This document shows, one piece after another, positions 40,301-47,984 of a stretch of DNA of 64,000 nucleotides (the stretch's first letter is position 1; each line of letters starts with the position of its first letter). The position numbers and the translations under genes were made by a program. Source of the stretch: Variovorax paradoxus (lineage in GTDB: Bacteria > Pseudomonadota > Gammaproteobacteria > Burkholderiales > Burkholderiaceae_C); the NCBI RefSeq assembly GCF_018614915.1, contig NZ_JAGGNU010000024.1, positions 164,964 through 228,963 on the forward strand, read 5' to 3'. The notes beneath the pieces are model-generated. The model searched no databases. It saw nothing but the letters and a program-made list of their open reading frames with translations, and had not been told where the DNA came from.

Positions 40301-43300
40301 GTGGTCGGCGGCAATGCCGAGACCCTGCCGGTGGTGAACGAGGACGTCGGCAACGCGGCCGCCGGCAGCACGGTCGCGGCACTGTTCGGCAGCCACTTCA
40401 GCGATGCGGCCGACCTGATCGACAACAGCGGCATCGCCACCGGCGGCAGCGCGTCCGACGGCTTCTTCGGCGTGGCGATCACCGGCCTTGCGCTCAATCC
40501 GGCGCAGGGCGAGTGGCAGTACTCGCTGGACGGCAGCACGTGGACGGCCGTCGGCGCGCGCAGCGATGCGAACGCGCTGGTGCTCGCATCGAACGCGCAA
40601 CTGCGCTTCGTGCCGGCCGCAGACTTCCACGGCACGCCCAACAACCTCACGGTGCGCCTGGTCGAGGCCGACGCCAACGGCGACAGCGCCACGCCCGACC
40701 CGGTCTCCGGCTCGGTCGTGAACGTCTCCGGCGCCGGCAACGGCGGCACGACCGTCTACAGCGCGGGCACCGTCGTGCTGTCGACCAGCGTCGCCAACGT
40801 GAACGACCGGCCGACCGCGACCGATGCCGTGCTCACCACAGGCGTCGAAGATCAGCAAGGTCAGCCCGCGCCGGCCGCCACCACGGCAAGCCTGTTCGGT
40901 GCCGGCTACGGCGACGCCACCGACGACCAGCGCGCCATTGCCGGCGGCGCCAACGCGGCCACCAGCTTCGGCGGCATCGCGATCGTCGGCAACGCCGCCA
41001 CCGCGGCAGAGGGCAGCTGGCAGTACTCGACCGATGGCGGCGCGAACTGGGTGAACGTGCCTTCGGACGCGTCCGACACCGACGCGCTCCTTCTCGCGTC
41101 CGATGCGCAGCTGCGCTTCGTGCCAGCCGCGAACTACAACGGCGCGCCGGGCAGCCTGACGGTGCGCGTGTCCGATGCGCCGGTGACCAACGGCACCGAC
41201 CTCGACATCAGCGCCACCTCCGGCGCGCAGACCAGCCAGTGGTCCGTCACCCGCACGCTGTCGACCACCGTGGTACCGCGCAACGATGCCCCGGTTCTCG
41301 GCGGAACGACAGGCGCGACCGCCATCGAGAACGGCGATACCGGCACCGGTACCAGCATCCCGCCGGTGCCTCTGCTCACCGGCGCGGCTGTGGCCGACCT
41401 CGACCTTGCGACCACGCCGGGCCTGGCAACCGGTACCTTCGGTGCCGGCAGCGTCACGGTCGGCCTCGACGGCTACCAGCCTGGCGACGTGCTGTCCATC
41501 GATCCCGCGGCACTGCCTCTGGGCGTCAACGTCTCGGGCGGCAACGGCGCGCCCCTGGTCGTGCAGTTCGACACCGACACCACGGTGGCCGAGGTGCAGG
41601 CCGTGCTGAATGCGCTCACTTACAGCAGCACCAGCGACAACCCGACCAACTACGGCGCCGACCCGGACCGCGTCTACACCATCGTCATCAACGACGGCAA
41701 CAACACGCAGGCCGGCGGCAATGCGGGCGGCCCCGCGCTCAACAGCAATGTGCTGACCGGCACGCTCACGATCGCGGCCACGAACGATGCGCCGACGGCC
41801 AACGACGACACGCACAGCATCAGCGAAGACACGGCCTCGGTCGGCAGCAATGTCGTCACGGGCCGCCTGGGGGGCCAGGGCGACACCGACCCTGACAACA
41901 CCGTGCTGACCGTGACCGGCGTGCGCACCGGCACCGAGGCCGGCAGCGGCACCGCGGGTGCCGTGGGCACCGCACTGACCGGCACCTACGGCAGCGTGGT
42001 GCTCAATGCCGACGGCAGCTACACCTACACGCTGAACAATGCCGATCCGCGCGTGCAGGCGCTGACGGCCGGCGAGACCCTGACCGAGGTCTATACCTAC
42101 ACCATCTCCGATGGCGCAGGCGGTACCGACGTTGCCCAGCTCACCATCACCATCACAGGCGCCGCCAACGGCGGCCCGGCCGACGACCTGCCCGCCATCG
42201 TGGTGAACGATGCGAACGGCGCCGCCACCGGCGAGCTCAGCGTCGACGAGGCCGGCCTCACGAGCGTCGGCGATACCAGCGAGACGGCCGGCAGCACCTT
42301 CGCGATCAGCGCGGCCGATGGACTCGCCGAGATCACCGTCAACGGCACCACGCTGTCACTCGCGCAGCTGCAGGCCGCCACGCCGGGCACGCCGCTGACC
42401 ATCACCAGCGCCACCGGCGTGCTGAGCATCACGGGCTTCACGGCGACCGCCACGGTGGGCGGCTTCGTGACCGCGGGCGATGTGAGCTACAGCTACACGC
42501 TCACGCAGCAGCAGGACCACAGCGGCGGCGAGGTCACCGACCCGTTCGCGCTGACCGTGATCGACCGCGACGGCGACGTCGCGAACGGCACGCTCACGGT
42601 GCTGATCGTCGACGACGTGCCGCTGGCCGCCAGCGACGCGAACAGCATCGGCGAGGACGCGACACCGAACACGGTCAGCGGCGATCTGAAAGGCAACGAC
42701 AGGAACGGCGCCGACAACGCCAACGGCGTGCCGGTCTCGGCCGTGAGCTTCGGCGCCACCGCGGGCACGCTCGGCAGCCCGCTCGCGACGGCCTACGGCA
42801 GCATCGTGGTCAACGCGAACGGAACCTACACCTACACGCTCGACAACAACAACGCCACCGTCAATGCGCTCACCGACGGCCAGGTGCTGACCGAATCGGT
42901 GAGCTACACCATCGTCGATGCGGACGGCGACCTCTCGACCGCGACGCTCACGATCACGATCAACGGCAGCACCGACGATGCGAGCGGCCCGTCGATCGTG
43001 CCGGTCGACGGCAACGGCGCCGCCGCCGGCGAAACCGAGGTGCACGAGAGCGGCCTGACCGACGGCGCCGGCGGCACGGACTCGCGCGAAACCAGCGGCG
43101 GCACCATCGCGATCGAAGCGGCCGATGGATTGAGCTCGGTCACGGTCGGCGGCACCACGCTGACTGTGGCGCAGCTGCAGGCGCTCGGCACCACGCCGGT
43201 CACGATCGACACCGGCGAGGGCACGCTGGTGCTCACGGGCTTCACCGCGACCAGCTCGGTTGGCGGCGTGCCCACGGCGGGGGAGCTGAGCTACACCTAC

Positions 43301-45238
43301 ACGCTCAAGAACCCGATCGACCAGCCCGGCGCGAGCGAAAGCTTCGACCCGGTCGCGCTGCAGGTCAGCGATGCAGGCGGCGGTTCGAGCACCGGCACGC
43401 TGCAGGTGCGCATCGTCGACGACGTGCCGCTGGCAGTGAACGACACGGCCAGCATCACCGAGGACGCGACCCCGAACACCGTAAGCGGCGCGGTCAAGTC
43501 CAACGACACGAGCGGCGCCGACGACGCCAACGGCGTGCCGGTCACGGGCGTGAGCTTCGGCGGCACAGCCGGCAGCCTCGGCGCGCCGCTGACCACGGCC
43601 TACGGCAGCATCGTCGTGAACCCGGACGGCAGCTACACCTACACGCTCGACAACGCGGACCCCGCGGTGCAGCACCTGGTGCCTGGCGAGACGCTGACCG
43701 ACACGGTCAACTACACGATCACCGATGCCGATGGCGACACCTCGACGGCCACCATCACCATCACGATCGGCGGCACCAACGACGGCGTCGTGCTCGAGCT
43801 CGTCGACGGCAATGGCCCCGAGGGCACCGGCCAAGCCACGGTCTCCGAGCGCGGGCTGGGCGACGGCAGCGACCCGAGCGAAACGACCACCGGCCGCTTC
43901 GTGGTCCGCACGCCCGACGGGCTCGGCAGCATCGAGGTCGGCGGCACCACCGTGACGCCGGCGCAGCTCGCGAACCTCGGCACGACACCGGTCACCATCG
44001 TCACCGACAAGGGCACGATCACGCTGACCGGCTTCGACCCGGTGGCCGGGTCCGTGAGCTACAGCTACACGCTCGGCGAGCGCCAGCCGCACGGCGGCGG
44101 CGAGGTCACCGACGACATCGCGGTCACCGTGCGCGACCGCGACGGCGACACCACGAGCGGCACCCTGCGCGTGCTCGTGATCGACGATGTGCCGACCGCG
44201 CGCGACGATGCCGCTTCGGTCGACACGACGGCGCCCGGCGCGACCTCGGTCGGCGGCAATGTGTTCGGCCCGAACGGTCGCGGGCCCGCAGACGTGGGCG
44301 ACCGCATCGGCGCCGACTTCGTGGCCGAGCCCGTGACCGGCTTCTCGTTCGAAGGGCGGCCCGGCGTCGTCGGCGGCGCCGCGCTGGCCGGTGCCTACGG
44401 CGCGCTGCAGCTGAACGCGGACGGCAGCTATACCTATGCGGTCGACAGCAGCAACACCCGCGTGGCCTCGCTCGGCGACGGCCAGACCCTGACCGAGGTG
44501 TTCAGCTACACCATCACCGATGCGGACGGCAGCACCAGCACCGCCCAGCTGGTGGTGACGATTCGCGGGGCCTCGCAGTTCCGCCCGCCGGCCGGCGACG
44601 AGGTCTTCCCGGTCGAATACCTGTCCCGTCAGCGCACCATCACGCAGGGCATGACGCCCGCGCTCTTCGTGCAGCTATCGGTGCAGGAATCGCAGCGCGT
44701 CAGCCAGGAGGCGCTGGCCACGATCGCTGCGCGCGTGGCGGGCGGCGCCTCGTACAGCGCCTTCGACCGGAGTGCATGGTTCGGCACCGGGCAGGACATG
44801 AGCAACGTCCAGCACGTGAGCCGCGATGGCGTCTCGGCTTCGCTGCACTTGCTGGAGGACCTGCGGCAGATGCTGGCGCTGCGCGGCCTGGGCGCCGGCT
44901 TGCCGGACGGCGGCAATGCGCTGTTCGGCGACTTCCCGGCCTTTGCCGCGCCCGAGGAACAACCTGCCGCGCCTGCGCAGCGCGGCGGCGAGCGGATCGT
45001 GGTGCCGGGGGCGAAAACCTCGGCCGCGCCGCTCGACGAGCACGCGCCGCATGCGGAAGCGATCCTGCTGCCGGCGGCGTCCGACGCCGCCGCAGCGGAG
45101 TCGCGACCGGCCGACGCCGCGCGTTCCTTCTCCGGCCGCCTGGCGGCGAGCGCAGGCGAACGCGGCACCGTGCGCGACGTCGTGCGCCTGCAGCAGCGCG
45201 AGGCGGTGCGCGTCAAGGTACCGGCTGCCCGGTCCTGA
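34358..45238 (+). CDS. Giant LEPR/DUF4347/cadherin-like/VCBS surface protein (putative adhesin)
   Basis: A 3626-residue protein. In order: an N-terminal LEPR-like motif FALESRQLFDGAAF (residues 17-30); a disordered Ala/Glu/Pro stretch to 82; a DUF4347 domain at 84-228 with LHILSHG (His138) and LLYGC (Cys181), the dyad spacing of clan CD cysteine peptidases; about 13 cadherin-like/tandem-95 modules separated by NDAP-type junctions up to about residue 2478; alternating VCBS and T1SS-143-like repeats to about 3406; and a unique Ala/Pro-rich C-terminal tail of 220 residues. No classical signal peptide and no glycine-rich RTX nonapeptides. The design is that of a secreted calcium-stabilised adhesin. 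A TolC homologue and two HlyD-type proteins follow at once, so export by these is the natural inference. Strongly acidic and poor in Cys (three in the N-part). Confidence 0.85.
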   Translation: MPDPKVDFLRPRTHRFALESRQLFDGAAFVEAATQAAEAPQAGSAPAEAEHHAEPAQPVPSQREQVATESAPSAAPATTAPHEVYVVDQNVANWQQLAAAVPAGAELILLDTGSSGVQQLADALRGQTGITALHILSHGSAGEITLGNEQVDTASLDRSAELWQAIGASLSADGDILLYGCDVAADGAQFSRALGNLTGADVASSTDATGAAARGADWTLESATGRIEARSFADADYDGVMAAPTVATTATRLVVAEPSSLNAPGADRATLSGWTISDDGSGNVTVTVVVEDPGKGTLSSASTTGVTGITGGYSFTGSVAAANAWVNQLVFTSADVELGTTAASTRIVVTVTDSEAPALTATRALDVTVTPSNDPVAVADATQSVNEIGSTVLTVATLNAMDPEVTLGTQVPSQVVYALTADTAHGYLTLNGTRLGIGAVFTQQDVINGLVVYVHTATGAEQNTQDGFAVQINDGATPSNRSDTANITLNVTPLNQAPTVSGSGTILEGQPANALDGGGNPASVVGNFIVAQGGGDDADTALTVRLTSLPSDGTLFFTGTVTIGGVSQTVTNRTVTQADINAGFVFAYGARGGLTYANAGNRDTNPATPYPYADGFGVAVSDGGGGAGNGAVQTTSATIALTIQPTDDDPTLDPASSLSATVTAPGDGSGPYTVTLTMAMLNAFDVDSSDDRLTIAVTSQTLLDQGRLLLNGQVLPNGGTFTVADIKAGRVQYVQQTGAGPNQTDSFQFQVRDNTTSVRWNADGTRIERDGGQYSDNGTPGNYGDDSLRTFSFTINLVETPTGNGGSFPPRDNATTHADSNYAGTNDSGVARGTLSEGGTIVLAGTGSDFNVTPGLSYTADGVPPEQVVYTILGFDGVSGGAWNGTLQRFNGTSWVNMGVYDTFTQADLNAGSVRFRHDGNSEDFESSVRLSASAGVLVDDGAGGLTSDSWDTSFTFFITPVNDAPVTVGSSNTVIPEGGTAYITTGQLQISDRDDAASESYLEDSATLPGGGNNYAYDNAASGAGALQFEVLSLPPGGTLQYSTDGGATWLNVSAGQLIDAALITGAVGTTGLRFVSDGSELRSTNFNVRAVDRWGTTSNTATIGIQITNVNDAPQIAPDPTQADPATSVNNPLTVAEGGYAQISTSMLSAFDPDSSTTQVQYTITGAAAHGSIAYSTNGVTFLRLGVGSSFSEADVRAGRIYYLHGGSESDGATYSNPPSDSFTFSLGDGDKEQPNNQFWIYVTPANDAPVVTGPTGPIPVDSASVANNPVPGFSVSDGDMDTPTPGETDFVQVTVRLLDAGGNAFGAGAYAGVTIGSTSLGGAAVDGDKNGTADYLTLRGTRAQVNAALAGLTVTFGDDRDAVYQVQVIADDRLRDVGGVLVDADAGTSGVQPGANGGPVNESDPAGTTGIAVPATEYNWYSEAVPTAGAITGNLSAASVRIYASSANDPATLSVPPTANVVEDQASYIGGGFVVADPESAAFGTPITVRLSVPSGTLGIGGAGVQGSVTPGGGQAVTITGDNTGLLVLTGRASDIQALLNSSAATGLTYRSAANVNHDSNGGDAGDVTLTVSFDDAGSRIGDDVGAGSVANNPSDVTMALTIAPVNDAPTVSLGGGATPSTPLVLTGGSATTAVPGFVVGDVDVDGDIAGNGTASDVTDGETDFLQLTIRITDANGNALPATSYDGTNGEVTITSSNAGSSGAAIDATSDGTGSALVISGTRAQVQAYLDGLAVALTGALANGDVIYRVEVIADDRVRGGGGAVTGANGGQNDNGGDGTVVPPAIAIDPYAATPGGLAANVASTYRTLFPSSVNDPAQIAAGNLNAGEGGGSVTITGITVTDQDALDTSVLTTTVSVPAGFTITGIGAGSGGSAVIAGNGLSVTITGTLAEINSRINTIAVQLPDAPGVAGRPDWNGSFTVKVVVDDEGNTGGRPVTLAAGDNSTTGTFEYQDGVSADLVTTRSFSFTVAPLNDAPVVVGGNAETLPVVNEDVGNAAAGSTVAALFGSHFSDAADLIDNSGIATGGSASDGFFGVAITGLALNPAQGEWQYSLDGSTWTAVGARSDANALVLASNAQLRFVPAADFHGTPNNLTVRLVEADANGDSATPDPVSGSVVNVSGAGNGGTTVYSAGTVVLSTSVANVNDRPTATDAVLTTGVEDQQGQPAPAATTASLFGAGYGDATDDQRAIAGGANAATSFGGIAIVGNAATAAEGSWQYSTDGGANWVNVPSDASDTDALLLASDAQLRFVPAANYNGAPGSLTVRVSDAPVTNGTDLDISATSGAQTSQWSVTRTLSTTVVPRNDAPVLGGTTGATAIENGDTGTGTSIPPVPLLTGAAVADLDLATTPGLATGTFGAGSVTVGLDGYQPGDVLSIDPAALPLGVNVSGGNGAPLVVQFDTDTTVAEVQAVLNALTYSSTSDNPTNYGADPDRVYTIVINDGNNTQAGGNAGGPALNSNVLTGTLTIAATNDAPTANDDTHSISEDTASVGSNVVTGRLGGQGDTDPDNTVLTVTGVRTGTEAGSGTAGAVGTALTGTYGSVVLNADGSYTYTLNNADPRVQALTAGETLTEVYTYTISDGAGGTDVAQLTITITGAANGGPADDLPAIVVNDANGAATGELSVDEAGLTSVGDTSETAGSTFAISAADGLAEITVNGTTLSLAQLQAATPGTPLTITSATGVLSITGFTATATVGGFVTAGDVSYSYTLTQQQDHSGGEVTDPFALTVIDRDGDVANGTLTVLIVDDVPLAASDANSIGEDATPNTVSGDLKGNDRNGADNANGVPVSAVSFGATAGTLGSPLATAYGSIVVNANGTYTYTLDNNNATVNALTDGQVLTESVSYTIVDADGDLSTATLTITINGSTDDASGPSIVPVDGNGAAAGETEVHESGLTDGAGGTDSRETSGGTIAIEAADGLSSVTVGGTTLTVAQLQALGTTPVTIDTGEGTLVLTGFTATSSVGGVPTAGELSYTYTLKNPIDQPGASESFDPVALQVSDAGGGSSTGTLQVRIVDDVPLAVNDTASITEDATPNTVSGAVKSNDTSGADDANGVPVTGVSFGGTAGSLGAPLTTAYGSIVVNPDGSYTYTLDNADPAVQHLVPGETLTDTVNYTITDADGDTSTATITITIGGTNDGVVLELVDGNGPEGTGQATVSERGLGDGSDPSETTTGRFVVRTPDGLGSIEVGGTTVTPAQLANLGTTPVTIVTDKGTITLTGFDPVAGSVSYSYTLGERQPHGGGEVTDDIAVTVRDRDGDTTSGTLRVLVIDDVPTARDDAASVDTTAPGATSVGGNVFGPNGRGPADVGDRIGADFVAEPVTGFSFEGRPGVVGGAALAGAYGALQLNADGSYTYAVDSSNTRVASLGDGQTLTEVFSYTITDADGSTSTAQLVVTIRGASQFRPPAGDEVFPVEYLSRQRTITQGMTPALFVQLSVQESQRVSQEALATIAARVAGGASYSAFDRSAWFGTGQDMSNVQHVSRDGVSASLHLLEDLRQMLALRGLGAGLPDGGNALFGDFPAFAAPEEQPAAPAQRGGERIVVPGAKTSAAPLDEHAPHAEAILLPAASDAAAAESRPADAARSFSGRLAASAGERGTVRDVVRLQQREAVRVKVPAARS
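41791..44575 (+). repeat. VCBS / T1SS-143-like repeat tract of the giant protein
   Basis: Four VCBS units begin near 41791, 42616, 43417 and 44185; each has the GTYGSVVLNADGSYTYTLNN pattern and ends with a SYTI-DADG-TATLTITI strand. Three intervening units (near 42190, 43000 and 43790) start VDGNG or VNDANG and share DEAGL, SETAG, GGTTL and a GYSYTL-type strand, as in T1SS-143 repeats. Units two and three are so alike in DNA as well as protein (both contain EDATPNTVSG and ANGVPV) that recombination among them is possible. Confidence 0.85.
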
Positions 45239-45299
45239 CCGGCCACCGCACGGCGTACCCATCGGATCCATCTACGAAACCCAACATGAGAGAGTCAAC

Positions 45300-47183
45300 G
45301 TGAAGAAATCGAAATTCCCCGGCGCACCCGCACTGACGGCCGCGGCCGTCGCCGTCCTGCTGGCAGGTTGCAGCGTCAATCCCGTCCAGGTGACCCCGGA
45401 GGAAGTCGCGCAGCGCGTCGCGAGCGACCAGACGCAGATGTACAAGGGCCAGGTGCCGGTCGCCGCGCCCATCAGCTACTCCGACGCACTGGCCCGCGCG
45501 CTCAAGTACAACCTCGACTACCGGCTCAAGCTGATGGAGAGCGCGCTCGCACGCGGCCTGCTCGACGTGTCTGCCGCCGACATGCTGCCCAAGCTGGTCG
45601 CCGATGCCGGCTACAACGAACGCAACAACGATTCCGGGGGCACTAGCATCGGCATCGAGGACCGCATCGTGAGCCTGCGGCCCTCGACCTCGGAGGAGCG
45701 CTCGTACTACTACGGCCGCGCCACGCTGTCGTGGAACGCGCTCGACTTCGGCCTGGCCTACTTCCGCGCCAAGCAGGCGGCGGACGAAGTCAACATCGCC
45801 GAAGAGCGCCGCCGCAAGATCCTGCAGAACGTCGTGCAGGACGTGCGCAACGCCTACTGGCGCGCGCTCGGCGCGCAGCGCCTGCTGGCCGACGCCGACC
45901 AGCTCGCCACCCGCATCGAGGACGCGCTGGCCAAATCGCGCGAAGCCGAGCGCGCCGGCGTGCTGCCGCCGACCCAGGGCCTGGCCTATCAGCGCGCGCT
46001 GCTGGATGCGATGACGCTGATCAACCTCAAGCGCCAGGAAATGCAGTTCGCCAAGCGTGAACTCGCGGCACTCATGAGCCTGCCGCCCGGCACCGAGTTC
46101 ACCCTGGTGGACAACCCCGCGGACGCGCCGGTGCCCGCCACGCTGGACATCGACAAGCTCGAGCGCGCGGCACTGGAGAACCGGCCCGAGCTGCGCGAGG
46201 AGGACTACAAGGCGCGCGTCGGCGTCAGCGAGACCAAGAAGCAGATCGCCGCGCTGTTCCCGAGCCTCAACCTGTATGGCGGCCCGCGCTACAACTCCAA
46301 CGAGCTGCTCTACAACAACAGCTGGACCGATGTCGGCGTCAGCGTGTCGATGGACCTGTTCCGCCTGGCGGCCATTCCCGCGATCAAGCGCACCAACGAA
46401 GCGCGCGTGCGCAACGACGAAGCGCGGCGCCTGGCGCTCTCGATGGCCGTGATCACGCAGGTGCGCGTGGCGGTCGAGCGCTACAAGCTGGCACTGGTCG
46501 ACCAGGAGCTCGCGGCCGAGTCGAGCCGCGTGGACCAGCGCCTGGCGAGCGTCTCGCGCGCCGGCAGCAGCAACCGGCTGGAGAGCGAGCTCGAATCCCT
46601 GCGCACCGATTCGCGCGCGCTGGTCTCGCGCTTCTACCTGGCCACGGCGTACGCCGCGAGCCAGGCGTCCTATGCCCGCGTGCTCAATTCGGTGGGCATC
46701 GACCTTCTGCCCGACACCGTGACGGGCACCGACCTTCCGACCCTGGCCAAGGCCATCGACAACAGCCTGGCCGAAGGCGAGAAGGCGGCCTTCGTCCAGA
46801 CCGCCGCGGTGCAGACGGCGAGCCGTCCGATCGTCGTGCGCGTGCAGAACCTGCCGCAGGGCGTGAGCGAAGACGCGGTGCGCGGTGCGGTCGAGCGCAT
46901 CGTGACGCGCAACGATCTTCAGACCGCGCAGGGCGGCGACGCGCTGGCGCTGACGCTCGCCTTCGAGCGCATGGATTCGCGCGCCACGGCGCGTGCGCAG
47001 TGGCGCGTCACGCTGTCCGAGCCGGGCGGCCGGCAGCTGCTGTCGCAGAGCTATGCGAGCTTCCTGCCGAACGCGCCGACCGAACGCGCGCTCGGCGCCT
47101 TCGCCGAGGCGGCGACGCTGTCGGTGATCTCCGACGTGCGCCGCCTGTCGCGCAGCGGCGCCTCGGTGGCGCAGAAGCCATGA
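45300..47183 (+). CDS. TolC-family outer-membrane lipoprotein with extra C-terminal domain
   Basis: A 627-residue outer-membrane efflux channel. The start is GTG at 45300; the signal peptide ends in lipobox LAGC with Cys24, so it is a lipoprotein. Residues about 60-490 hold the two OEP repeats: YSDALARALKYNLDYRLKL, LSWNALDFGLAYFRAKQAAD and a long helical region with GVSVSMDLFRLAAIPAIKR. Residues about 508-627 (PIVVRVQNLPQGVSEDAV onward) form an additional domain not found in ordinary TolC, with an ALTLAFERMDSRATARAQW segment resembling periplasmic auxiliary lipoproteins. It is directly downstream of the giant protein and overlaps the adaptor gene by ATGA, so it should form the outer-membrane exit of that system. 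Confidence 0.88.
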   Translation: MKKSKFPGAPALTAAAVAVLLAGCSVNPVQVTPEEVAQRVASDQTQMYKGQVPVAAPISYSDALARALKYNLDYRLKLMESALARGLLDVSAADMLPKLVADAGYNERNNDSGGTSIGIEDRIVSLRPSTSEERSYYYGRATLSWNALDFGLAYFRAKQAADEVNIAEERRRKILQNVVQDVRNAYWRALGAQRLLADADQLATRIEDALAKSREAERAGVLPPTQGLAYQRALLDAMTLINLKRQEMQFAKRELAALMSLPPGTEFTLVDNPADAPVPATLDIDKLERAALENRPELREEDYKARVGVSETKKQIAALFPSLNLYGGPRYNSNELLYNNSWTDVGVSVSMDLFRLAAIPAIKRTNEARVRNDEARRLALSMAVITQVRVAVERYKLALVDQELAAESSRVDQRLASVSRAGSSNRLESELESLRTDSRALVSRFYLATAYAASQASYARVLNSVGIDLLPDTVTGTDLPTLAKAIDNSLAEGEKAAFVQTAAVQTASRPIVVRVQNLPQGVSEDAVRGAVERIVTRNDLQTAQGGDALALTLAFERMDSRATARAQWRVTLSEPGGRQLLSQSYASFLPNAPTERALGAFAEAATLSVISDVRRLSRSGASVAQKP

Positions 47184-47959
47184 AGCGGCCCGCCAAGACC
47201 CTCGGCCTGCTCGTGCTTTGCATGAGCGGGCTCGGCCTCCAGCAGGTCGCTGCCGAGCCGGTGCCGGGCCGCGCGCCCATGCAGAGCACGGCCAGCGTTG
47301 CCCCGGTGCGTTTTCTTGTGGTGGCTGCACAGGAGAGCATCCTCTCCGCTTCGGCGCCCGGGCGCTTCGCCAAGGTGTCTGCGAACCTCGGCGACACGGT
47401 GCGCGCGGGCCAGGTGCTCGCCGTCTTCGACTGCGCCGAGATCCAGGCGCGGCGCGATGCGGCCCGCGCCGAAGCCGAGTCGGCCCGGGTGCAGTACGAG
47501 GCCAAGATGAAGCTGCAGGGCCTGCAGTCGGCCGCCGAGGTGGAGGTCGAACTCGCCGCGGCCAACGTCAACAAGGCACAGAGCCAGATCCGCATCTTCG
47601 ACGCCCAGGTGGCGCAGTGCGCCTTCGTGGCGCCCTTCGCCGGCAAGGTCGCGCGCGTGCACGTCAAGGTCGGGCAGGGCGTGAATCCAGGCGCGCCGGT
47701 GGTCGAGCTGGTCGGCAGCGGTCCGCTCAAGGCGCGTATGAACGTGCCCTCGCAGTGGCTGGCTTGGCTCAAGCTCGGCGACCGGCTCGAGGGCACGGTC
47801 GACGAAACCGGCGGTGCCTGCGAGCTCAAGGTCACGCGCGTGGCGGGCCGCGTCGACGCGGTGAGCCAGACGGTCGAGATCGAGACCGAGCTGGCCGGCG
47901 CCTCCGGCCAGGTGCTGCCCGGCATGAGCGGCCAGGTCCGCGCACCGGCCGCGCGTTGA
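47180..47959 (+). CDS. Periplasmic adaptor protein (HlyD/MacA type)
   Basis: A 259-residue exported protein. Residues 1-25 are a signal peptide (ending QVAA). Then come the lipoyl half-motif ASAPGRFAKVSANLGDTVRAGQVLAVFD, a helical hairpin of about 60 residues rich in Ala/Glu (AARAEAESARVQYEAKMKLQ), the second half-motif APFAGKVARVHVKVGQGVNPGAP, and a short beta domain. It is small for the family: no membrane-proximal domain of the usual size. Expected to bridge the TolC-like channel to an inner-membrane partner. Coupled to the upstream gene, 25 bases before the next. Confidence 0.87.
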   Translation: MKRPAKTLGLLVLCMSGLGLQQVAAEPVPGRAPMQSTASVAPVRFLVVAAQESILSASAPGRFAKVSANLGDTVRAGQVLAVFDCAEIQARRDAARAEAESARVQYEAKMKLQGLQSAAEVEVELAAANVNKAQSQIRIFDAQVAQCAFVAPFAGKVARVHVKVGQGVNPGAPVVELVGSGPLKARMNVPSQWLAWLKLGDRLEGTVDETGGACELKVTRVAGRVDAVSQTVEIETELAGASGQVLPGMSGQVRAPAAR

Positions 47960-47984
47960 GCCGGCTCTCCCGCGGAAAGAAGCC

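Noticed and set aside
33902..41815. 2637-codon open frame on the minus strand opposite the giant surface protein
   Set aside because: It mirrors the plus-strand codon pattern of a GC-rich repetitive gene; its protein is a low-complexity Arg/Gly/His/Ala/Val mixture without domains, and the plus strand gives recognisable VCBS and DUF4347 domains.
34358..45238. RTX calcium-binding repeats in the giant protein
   Set aside because: No GGxGxDxUx nonapeptide runs found; the acidic repeats are cadherin-like and VCBS type.
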